In this document: piece by piece, positions 1-4,554 of the stretch
Layout: each line of letters begins with the position of its first letter
Position numbering within the stretch: the stretch's first letter is position 1
Origin: DTQF01 sp038874185
GTDB lineage: Archaea; Micrarchaeota; Micrarchaeia; CABMEP01
DNA length: 6,101 nt
Direction of reading: 5' to 3'
Assembly (NCBI GenBank): GCA_038874185.1
Contig: JAVZCX010000040.1
Location: 1-6,101, forward strand
Notes under the pieces: model-generated
What the model saw: the letters and a program-made list of their open reading frames with translations, nothing else
Databases searched by the model: none
What the model was told of the DNA's origin: nothing
Position numbers and translations under genes: made by a program

Positions 1-892
1 ATAAGTTCTTATCATTTATCATTGTTTCATTTTCAGTTATAACAACATTTGCAGTTGGTTCTATCTCAGCTTCAGTGTCTTTTTCCACTATCTTTAATCT
101 TTCTTGTATTCTTGTGATATTCATTTCCCTATCTTTTATTCTTGCTTTAATTGAAATGTTTGTTGAATTTATCTCTTCATCTCCAAGTTTGGCAACAGAT
201 CTATTTAGATGTATTGCAGTTGCGATTGGCAAAACATCTGCGGCGTTAATTTCTTTTCTTTCTGCAACAATCTGTTTGATCTGCATCATTGTCTCCTCTT
301 TTATCTGTTCTCTTATTTGATTTCTTAGTTGAGTGTCATTAATTGATGACAGGTTCTGGATTCTTTCAACATAGGTAGAAACCACTTGCCTCATTTCTTG
401 ATTAACCTCCTGTTGCCTTATCGGAACTGTATTTGTCTTGCATCCGGAAACCTGTTCCATTACTCTTTCCCTTAGAGTTAAGGCTTCCTCCCTTAATAGA
501 GGAATCATTTCCTTGTTTTTATTTTGCACTGCATTTCTGTATTTTAAGTAAAGATTAATTATCTCTGCCTTTGTTTCTTCATCTATGCATTGCATTATCC
601 TTGTTTCATTTGCATACTTTATAGCTGAATAAATATCATCTACCTCTGCTATATTAAATTCAGATGCGCTAGTTTCATTAGTTTTGCTTGAAGGCACATC
701 AGAAGTCATTATTCCTTCCTTAAAGTCTTCTGAAACTCCAGTATCTTTTGTAACCATAGGCTTATCTGTGACATTTGTATTTCCAGAAGATCCAGGAGAA
801 ATCTGGCCTTGTGCAAAACTGAATGCAGATATCAGATTCAACATTATAAAAACAAGTAAGACATTCCAAATATTCAGATATTGTCTTCCCAT
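1..892 (-). CDS. Exported helical, sequon-rich protein; 3' part cut off by the window edge
   Basis: An open frame of 297 codons runs from ATG at 892 to the left edge without a stop, so the C-terminus is missing. Residues 1-27 are a clear signal peptide: GRQ at the N-terminus, a hydrophobic core over about residues 11-24, and a likely cleavage after SFA before QGQ. The following ~50 residues are low-complexity, rich in S, T, N and P. From about residue 80 the chain is charged and helical. Only two cysteines occur (102 and 151), which could form a disulfide outside the cell. There are nine N-X-S/T sequons (Asn 40, 72, 95, 180, 185, 242, 245, 258, 288), as expected of an archaeal N-glycosylated surface protein. 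The stretch around residues 217-265 (ADVLPIATAIHLNRSVAK onward) resembles, from memory, exported helical proteins common in DPANN archaea. The start has a good Shine-Dalgarno (AGGTGG, 6 nt spacer). Molecular function is not recognised. Confidence 0.82.
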   Translation of the reverse strand, partial: MGRQYLNIWNVLLVFIMLNLISAFSFAQGQISPGSSGNTNVTDKPMVTKDTGVSEDFKEGIMTSDVPSSKTNETSASEFNIAEVDDIYSAIKYANETRIMQCIDEETKAEIINLYLKYRNAVQNKNKEMIPLLREEALTLRERVMEQVSGCKTNTVPIRQQEVNQEMRQVVSTYVERIQNLSSINDTQLRNQIREQIKEETMMQIKQIVAERKEINAADVLPIATAIHLNRSVAKLGDEEINSTNISIKARIKDREMNITRIQERLKIVEKDTEAEIEPTANVVITENETMINDKNL

Positions 893-898
893 GCCAAA

Positions 899-935
899 CC
901 ACCTTTACTATTTATCAATCGATAAATATATAAAA
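899..935 (-). promoter_or_regulatory. Archaeal promoter and ribosome binding site of the exported-protein gene
   Basis: Read on the minus strand, a TATA-like box TTTATATA begins at 934. Using the 29-nt offset seen for other genes here, transcription would start near 905. That gives a ~13-nt leader beginning with AAAGGTGG (906-899), which matches the archaeal Shine-Dalgarno, 6 nt before ATG 892. It shows that this gene is transcribed separately from the operon ending at 963. Seen in sequence; no experimental support. Confidence 0.55.
911..926. repeat. Small inverted repeat TTTATC-N4-GATAAA in the promoter of the exported-protein gene
   Basis: Two 6-bp arms (911-916 and 921-926) are separated by AATC. 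The repeat lies between, and partly over, the TATA box (923-935) and the predicted transcription start (~905). This is where a repressor would block initiation, so it is a candidate operator. In DNA this AT-rich, a 6-bp inverted repeat can occur by chance. Confidence 0.3.
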
Positions 936-962
936 TTATTATACGCATCAAACCTTCCAAAA

Positions 963-1511
963 TCACTTTGATTCTTCAAGGTTTTTTATTATCTGTTCTA
1001 TATTCTCTCTTTTGAATATCTTTTTGTAGAGGAAATCATGGACGCAATCAATCTTAAGGTGCAAACATTTTGCTTCGAAACGCTGCTTGAAATCAGTTAA
1101 CAGCACAATTTTAGGGAGATGCATATTGTTATGCTCATGGATATGTTTTAATCTATTTATAAAATCTGAGGAACATTGAATATCAATTTTCTCAAATGCT
1201 TCATCGCTTATTATTATGGCGTCAAAGTCTAGATCAATCTTTGTATTTCTTTCATATGCGATCTCATCCAGATCTGAAATTACATGGAAAGAAATGCCAA
1301 GCTCTTCTCCCAGCCTAAGCATTCGCAAGCGTTCGCCTATAGAACCTGAAATAAACAATAAGCGCTTGGCATTCTTTTTTTGCTCATTTTTTAAGCCGTG
1401 CGTTTCATCTCTTTCTTTAATGATATTTTCTTCAGTCTCCCTTGAGATTCGCATGGATTTTTCTGATTTCTTATCTGCTTCTTTTCTTTTATTTAAATCC
1501 CTAAATCTCAT
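963..1511 (-). CDS. Degenerate receiver-like (pseudo-receiver) protein, last gene of a four-gene operon
   Basis: The protein is 182 aa from ATG 1511. Residues 1-48 are highly charged and helical; residues 50-180 have the alternating pattern of a CheY-like receiver. Visible strands are LLFIS (51-55), SFHVIS (74-79), FDAIIIS (96-102), PKIVLLT (133-139) and CVHDFLYK (156-163). The Thr (139) and Lys (163) of receiver strands 4 and 5 are in place. However, the acidic pair after strand 1 is replaced by SGS, and the phospho-acceptor position at the end of strand 3 is Ser102, with Asp103 displaced by one. It therefore probably does not take phosphate by the normal route and may act as a protein-interaction domain. 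The start is uncertain. ATG 1511 has GTGAT at the right distance. TTG 1595 is in frame but has no Shine-Dalgarno. An ATT codon at 1559, overlapping the upstream stop, has AGGAG 5 nt before it. The fold call is by eye. Confidence 0.7.
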   Translation of the reverse strand: MRFRDLNKRKEADKKSEKSMRISRETEENIIKERDETHGLKNEQKKNAKRLLFISGSIGERLRMLRLGEELGISFHVISDLDEIAYERNTKIDLDFDAIIISDEAFEKIDIQCSSDFINRLKHIHEHNNMHLPKIVLLTDFKQRFEAKCLHLKIDCVHDFLYKKIFKRENIEQIIKNLEESK

Positions 1512-1554
1512 GAAATCACTATAAGCATTCTTGATGAAGCTCGATTGTAAAAGG

Positions 1555-2145
1555 TCAATTTTGACTCCTGAATTTTTTCCTTTTCGCTTCGTCAATTATT
1601 GATTTTTTGATCTGCTCTTTGTTTTTAGGCAGTATCTTTCTAATTAGCCTTAATCTTTCATTGATCTCATTCTTGAAATCGTGCTCAAAAATGTATTCTC
1701 TTGCCTTTTTGTTTTCAACATTGGATGTTTCGATATAGTTTTTTGCGTCATCAAAGGAGACGACATGGCTCTGCTCTTTTGATATAACGCTGAGCGGGCC
1801 ATAGTCTATTATAGAAAAAAGGTCAACTCTTTCTTTGTTCAGCCAATTGAATATTGCTTTTTTGTATAGATATATATCCTGGTTTGTTTTTCTAATTCTC
1901 TTCCATATGAGCTTTGTCTTGTCTTCGTACAAATCTGTATATTTAATTTCTATGGGATCCAAGTAATAATAAGTCTCGTTGCTATTGAAATTAAAATTGA
2001 TGGATTCGATTCTAATCTTAGAAAAATAGATTATCCCGTGGTGCTTCTTGTCAATAATCTCTGCTATAGGTAAATCGAATATTTTATTTATATAAGCGTA
2101 ATATTTCGCAAATCCTATATTTTTCTTATATATGTCGTCAAACAT
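1555..2145 (-). CDS. Hypothetical protein, 196 aa, unrecognised, third gene of the operon
   Basis: I do not recognise a family. The protein is soluble, with no signal peptide or membrane segment. It is rich in Tyr, Ile, Lys and Asn. Residues 38-72 alternate hydrophobic and polar residues like paired beta-strands (GIIYFSKIRIESI, then YYYLDPIEIKYT). Residues 73-115 are mixed, with WKRIRK and FNWLNKE. Residues 130-192 look like two long charged helices ending in a basic tail. ATG 2145 is preferred over in-frame TTG 2154 because GAGG stands 4 nt before the ATG, whereas the TTG has its purine run directly against it. It begins 12 nt after the stop of the 148-aa gene, and its 3' end touches the possible start region of the receiver-like gene, so the four genes are almost certainly one transcript. 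Function is unknown. Confidence 0.8.
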   Translation of the reverse strand: MFDDIYKKNIGFAKYYAYINKIFDLPIAEIIDKKHHGIIYFSKIRIESINFNFNSNETYYYLDPIEIKYTDLYEDKTKLIWKRIRKTNQDIYLYKKAIFNWLNKERVDLFSIIDYGPLSVISKEQSHVVSFDDAKNYIETSNVENKKAREYIFEHDFKNEINERLRLIRKILPKNKEQIKKSIIDEAKRKKFRSQN

Positions 2146-2157
2146 TGGCCTCAACCT

Positions 2158-2604
2158 TCACTTATAAAACCTATTTGGAAGTCTAAGCTCTTTGTGCCCT
2201 TCTTTTATCTGTTTTATAAAATAATCCTCTATCTCTTTCTTTGTTTCGTTGTTTAAAGCGAAAAGAACGCCTCCTTTTACTTTGACAGCATCCTCCTCAA
2301 GCATTTTCCTGGCTGTTTTCATGTCTATCGCATACTTTATCATCCTAAATATATCCTTAGCTTCAAGTCTGATGTTCATAGCTAAATTTTTAGCCATGTC
2401 CATGCATATTATGTCCCTGAATATGCTGATTTGCAATCTGTCTAGATGCCTGTCGTGGATTTCTATCTGCTTAAATAGATCTGTCGGAGTTTTAATTTTT
2501 TCCATGTCTTCTACGAGTTTACCTTCTAGATGAAGCAGCCGTTTGAGTTTGGATCTGATTAGAAGATCCGGGTCGTTCTTATATTTTGAAATTTCAAATT
2601 CCAT
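2158..2604 (-). CDS. Hypothetical all-helical protein, 148 aa, second gene of the operon
   Basis: The family is not recognised. The chain is predicted to be nearly all helix, with charged amphipathic stretches at about residues 12-38, 42-68, 70-90, 93-106 and 120-137. A short break with two glycines (KVKGGVLFALN, 108-118) precedes the last helix. No membrane segment, signal peptide or zinc-binding cysteine cluster is present; the single Cys is at 67. His50 and His53 lie in helix (EIHDRHLD), but the pattern around them is not a clear phosphotransfer domain. ATG 2604 is chosen over GTG 2610 because GAGGAG stands 5 nt before it, while the GTG overlaps the upstream stop. Only 2 nt separate it from the 86-aa gene, so translation is probably coupled. 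Function is unknown. Confidence 0.8.
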   Translation of the reverse strand: MEFEISKYKNDPDLLIRSKLKRLLHLEGKLVEDMEKIKTPTDLFKQIEIHDRHLDRLQISIFRDIICMDMAKNLAMNIRLEAKDIFRMIKYAIDMKTARKMLEEDAVKVKGGVLFALNNETKKEIEDYFIKQIKEGHKELRLPNRFYK

Positions 2605-2606
2605 TT

Positions 2607-2867
2607 TCACTCCTCTTCAATTTTTTTCCAGTTCTTATTGTACTCACTGATTCTATGGAGAAATATCAGACTTGCTGTCTTGTACTGTTTCTTATAGACT
2701 TCTGCTCTCTTAATGTCGCTGCTTTTCTTGATCAGATCTTCGTATAAAACCTTGATCTTAGAAAAAATATGATACTCCTTTGTCTGTTCAATCATTTTTT
2801 TGATATACTCGTTATGCAACTTGAGTTTGTTGCCGCATAAACCATCTTCAAATTTTGTTTCTGCCAT
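2607..2867 (-). CDS. Hypothetical helical protein, 86 aa, first gene of the operon
   Basis: This is a small, basic, charged protein with predicted long helices over about residues 15-46 and 49-84. It has many Lys and Tyr, one Cys (11), and ends in an acidic EEE tail. There is no signal peptide or membrane segment, and I do not recognise the family. ATG 2867 is strongly supported: a TATA-like box TTTATATA starts exactly 29 nt upstream, so the mRNA probably begins at the ATG (leaderless). The last codons (GAAGAGGAG, before TGA) also form the ribosome binding site of the next gene, which links the two genes tightly. As promoter-proximal member it defines the four-gene unit running to 963. Confidence 0.75.
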   Translation of the reverse strand: MAETKFEDGLCGNKLKLHNEYIKKMIEQTKEYHIFSKIKVLYEDLIKKSSDIKRAEVYKKQYKTASLIFLHRISEYNKNWKKIEEE

Positions 2868-2876
2868 AATAATTTG

Positions 2877-2905
2877 ACATATATGTTATATATAAATGTT
2901 TCTAT
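2877..2905 (-). promoter_or_regulatory. Promoter of the four-gene operon (leaderless start)
   Basis: Read on the minus strand, GAAAC-ATTTATATA (about 2904-2889) looks like a BRE plus TATA box. TTTATATA begins at 2896, 29 nt before ATG 2867. A perfect 10-bp palindrome ACATATATGT (2877-2886) lies between the TATA box and the start. It could be an operator, or chance in AT-rich DNA. Confidence 0.55.
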
Positions 2906-2932
2906 TTAGCAATTAATATCTGAACTCGATAC

Positions 2933-3403
2933 TCAATAAAAGATATCAAATTCTCCGCTGTCCTTGTTTATTGTGACATCTGGTCTAATTGAATATCTCC
3001 TTATATTTATGCTTCCCTTATATGTTACAAAGATGTTTATTTCAGAATTCATTTTTTTTGCCAAGGTCTTGAATAATGAAACAAGCATAGGCGCCATTCC
3101 GCCTTCTATTGAATCGTCTATGATGATGGCAGAAATCGTTCCGTCTGTTATTGCTTTGCTTGCATGCTTCACTCCTTCACTATGTGATCTGGTTTTTATG
3201 AACTTATTTCCTGGAAAGAAGCTTTCGTAGAATTTGTTATCGGCAGGATCGGGATCGATTATAACAATAATCGAATGCTTATGCGACCGCATGCTCTTTT
3301 CAACTAACGGATCTGAGCTTATTCTATCGAATCTTTCAATATCGCCTAACAGATCTTCGGATTTTTTCTCGCTTTTTTTGTTTTCATTATTCATATAAAC
3401 CAT
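2933..3403 (-). CDS. Stand-alone response-regulator receiver protein (CheY-like) with charged N-terminal tail
   Basis: The protein is 156 aa from ATG 3403. Residues 1-42 form a charged, probably disordered tail; residues 43-156 match a receiver domain. Strand 1 (SIIVIID, 44-50) is followed by the acidic site DPDP (50-53). Strand 3 (SAIIIDD) places Asp96 at the phospho-acceptor position, followed by SIEGGMAPM, like the usual DxxMPxMDG turn. Strand 4 (INIFVT) carries Thr127 and strand 5 (PDVTINK) carries Lys147. All five key positions are therefore filled. The protein ends soon after strand 5, so the last helix is short or absent, and there is no output domain. Its 5' end overlaps the HAD gene, so the two are co-translated. 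The start is ambiguous: TTG 3409, ATG 3403 and ATG 3394 are all in frame and none has a decisive Shine-Dalgarno. A partner kinase could be the one at 4555. Confidence 0.78.
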   Translation of the reverse strand: MVYMNNENKKSEKKSEDLLGDIERFDRISSDPLVEKSMRSHKHSIIVIIDPDPADNKFYESFFPGNKFIKTRSHSEGVKHASKAITDGTISAIIIDDSIEGGMAPMLVSLFKTLAKKMNSEINIFVTYKGSINIRRYSIRPDVTINKDSGEFDIFY

Positions 3404-4061
3404 TTCCAAGGTTCATTCCTTCATACGTAGAAATTATATGGAAATGCGAAAGCACAACCCTCGATTTTTCGATATTTTTCTTTACATATTCAATCATGTT
3501 ATTTTCTTCGCTAAAGCTGTATTCTGTTGCAAGACCTATGAAATTTACATCTGCAAAACGTGCAGCTTCGCCATCTGATACGCAATCTCCTACGTATATA
3601 ATATTGCCTTTGCTGCAATTATTTAGTTTTTTAAGTGCGTCCGGTTTTCCTTTGTGCGGCATTATTATTTCAGAGAATATGTCATTGACGATTTTCTCTC
3701 CAAGCTTGTAGACTGTATTTTCATGCATTTCAAGACTAAGTATGCACATGTTGACGCCCCTTGCCTTAAGGGCGTACAGAACATTGAGAACGGTTGGAAT
3801 CATTTCTGGTTTGTTTTTTCTTATTTCTTTCTTAAAAAATTCATATACCCAATAATTAAATTCGTCCGTTAATTCAGAAGGCACGCCTATGGCTTTTGCA
3901 GTGTTTCTGAAATTATTCGACTGGTCATAATTCTTTCTTAATAGTTCAAGAGACGGCTCTTTTAATTTGAATCTTTGACATGCTAAACAATAGCTTTTAT
4001 ATATGTGCGGAAGAGTGTTGACTAACGTTCCATCTACATCAAATACTAGTGTGTCGCGCAT
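3387..4061 (-). CDS. HAD-superfamily hydrolase, phosphoglycolate-phosphatase-like
   Basis: This 224-aa protein, a typical length for the group, has all four HAD motifs. Motif I is FDVDGTLV with nucleophile Asp8 and acid/base Asp10. Motif II is Ser109 in CILSLE. Motif III is a Lys in PHKGKPDA (137 or 139). Motif IV is VGDCVSD with Asp159 and Asp163. A helical C1-type cap lies between motifs I and II, about residues 16-85. The family hydrolyses phosphate esters of small molecules such as phosphoglycolate, nucleotides or sugar phosphates in the cytosol; the substrate cannot be read from sequence. ATG 4061 is chosen over an in-frame ATG at 4085 because motif I then sits at its usual place near the N-terminus, AGGA lies 5 nt upstream, and 4085 would precede the predicted transcript start (~4074). 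It is the first gene of a two-gene unit with the overlapping receiver. Confidence 0.92.
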   Translation of the reverse strand: MRDTLVFDVDGTLVNTLPHIYKSYCLACQRFKLKEPSLELLRKNYDQSNNFRNTAKAIGVPSELTDEFNYWVYEFFKKEIRKNKPEMIPTVLNVLYALKARGVNMCILSLEMHENTVYKLGEKIVNDIFSEIIMPHKGKPDALKKLNNCSKGNIIYVGDCVSDGEAARFADVNFIGLATEYSFSEENNMIEYVKKNIEKSRVVLSHFHIISTYEGMNLGNGLYE

Positions 4062-4066
4062 AATAA

Positions 4067-4105
4067 TCCTAAAAAATAGAAACACAAACTGGTATATATA
4101 TTTTT
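4067..4105 (-). promoter_or_regulatory. Promoter and ribosome binding site of the HAD-receiver operon
   Basis: On the minus strand an AT box AAATATATATA (4103-4093) is placed to start transcription near 4074. This gives a ~13-nt leader containing AGGA (4070-4067), 5 nt before ATG 4061. The position argues against the upstream ATG at 4085. Confidence 0.5.
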
Positions 4106-4106
4106 C

Positions 4107-4125
4107 TTAACTAAGCTGTAGTTAA
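4107..4125. repeat. Inverted repeat TTAACTA-N5-TAGTTAA next to the HAD operon TATA box
   Basis: Two perfect 7-bp arms (4107-4113 and 4119-4125) flank AGCTG. It lies directly upstream of the AT box of the HAD-receiver promoter and two bases past the stop of the 35-aa gene. The place suits a dimeric regulator acting at the HAD promoter. As RNA it could be a small hairpin at the end of the 35-aa gene, but no T-run follows on the minus strand, so a terminator is less likely. Confidence 0.4.
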
Positions 4126-4126
4126 T

Positions 4127-4234
4127 CTATTCCTCTTTTTCCTTAAGCTTTCTTATTTTTGCTCTTCTTTTCGAAGCGAGAGTCTTGCCTTTAATTCTTA
4201 AAAGTCTCTTGATTTTTGGGTCAGACAGTACCAT
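4127..4234 (-). CDS. Very basic 35-aa miniprotein
   Basis: An ATG-to-TAG frame on the minus strand encodes 35 residues, 14 of them Lys or Arg, with the basic helix-like stretch SKRRAKIRKLK (21-31) and an acidic EKEE end. Composition suggests binding to RNA, DNA or the ribosome. It does not match the small ribosomal proteins I know (eS30, eL41), and the family is not recognised. Evidence that it is real: GGGGGAT stands about 5 nt before the ATG and would pair with the 16S rRNA tail using one wobble pair; a TATA-like run near 4275 is suitably placed; and the gene fills an otherwise empty gap between two transcription units. It could also be an unannotated leader peptide of the HAD operon, though that operon has its own promoter. 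Confidence 0.6.
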   Translation of the reverse strand: MVLSDPKIKRLLRIKGKTLASKRRAKIRKLKEKEE

Positions 4235-4245
4235 AAAATCCCCCT

Positions 4246-4282
4246 TTATATTATTTGTATTGACTATGAAATATTTTTTAAT
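4246..4282. promoter_or_regulatory. Divergent promoter between the 35-aa and 68-aa genes
   Basis: On the plus strand GAAATATTTTTTAAT (4268-4282) starts its T-run at 4274, 29 nt before ATG 4303, which predicts a leaderless mRNA for the membrane protein. The same AT block read on the minus strand (ATTAAAAAATATTT) would start transcription near 4246, just before the GGGGGAT ribosome binding site of the 35-aa gene. One AT element may therefore serve both directions. The plus-strand reading is the firmer of the two. Confidence 0.5.
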
Positions 4283-4302
4283 CTATCAGACATTAATCAA
4301 TT

Positions 4303-4509
4303 ATGCAAAAAAGATCTGAAAAAAGCGAAAAACTATGGAAATTCGCCTTGATGGTTATAATAGCTGGAATACTGGTATATCTGCTTCAGCAGATAATCTC
4401 AGATCCAAGATGGATCTTCTCAGAAAATTCAACCTTCATAGTACTGGCGGTATTTATTCTGGCGTTTGTTGCATACCTCTTAAAGAAGAGAAAAGATGGC
4501 AGAAGATAG
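4303..4509 (+). CDS. Small two-helix membrane protein, 68 aa
   Basis: A basic N-terminus (residues 1-13) leads into a first membrane helix (about 14-32, FALMVIIAGILVYLLQQII). A short outside loop (SDPRWIFSENS, 33-43) is followed by a second helix (about 44-60, TFIVLAVFILAFVAYLL) and a strongly basic tail (KKRKDGRR). By the positive-inside rule both ends are in the cytosol. The family is not recognised. ATG 4303 lies 29 nt after the start of a TATA-like box and is probably leaderless. A competing frame at 4335-4541 overlaps it but lacks a promoter at this spacing and any recognisable protein pattern. The gene ends 45 nt before the kinase start and shares with it the upstream motif GAAAT(A/G)TTTTTTAA. 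It could be a membrane partner of the soluble kinase, but that is only inferred from position. Confidence 0.78.
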   Translation: MQKRSEKSEKLWKFALMVIIAGILVYLLQQIISDPRWIFSENSTFIVLAVFILAFVAYLLKKRKDGRR

Positions 4510-4524
4510 AAATGTTTTTTAAAT
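4509..4524 (+). promoter_or_regulatory. Promoter of the histidine kinase gene
   Basis: GAAATGTTTTTTAAAT repeats almost exactly the element upstream of the 68-aa gene (GAAATATTTTTTAAT). It begins on the last base of that gene's stop codon. Using the same spacing, transcription would start at about 4543-4545. That is on the in-frame TTG at 4543 and about 10 nt before ATG 4555. Confidence 0.5.
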
Positions 4525-4554
4525 CTTTCTTGAGAATATAAATTGGCGACCATT

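Noticed and set aside
75..320. Plus-strand hydrophobic frame of 81 codons resembling a membrane protein
   Set aside because: Its hydrophobicity comes from reading the complement of a Lys/Glu/Asn-rich helical gene. The minus-strand frame continues unbroken for 297 codons.
684..971. Plus-strand frame of 95 codons
   Set aside because: It is antisense to the exported-protein gene and its promoter; its protein has no coherent pattern, while the minus strand has a signal peptide and a ribosome binding site.
2158..2604. 148-aa helical protein as a histidine phosphotransfer (HPt) domain
   Set aside because: It has His residues in a helix, but the surrounding pattern (usual HxxKG around the active His) is absent.
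2877..2886. 10-bp palindrome ACATATATGT as a definite operator
   Set aside because: It is all but two bases A/T beside a TATA box, so chance is likely; it is noted only within the promoter entry.
4335..4541. Plus-strand frame of 68 codons overlapping the membrane hairpin gene
   Set aside because: It has no promoter at the local spacing, no ribosome binding site and no recognisable pattern; the 4303 frame has two clear membrane helices.
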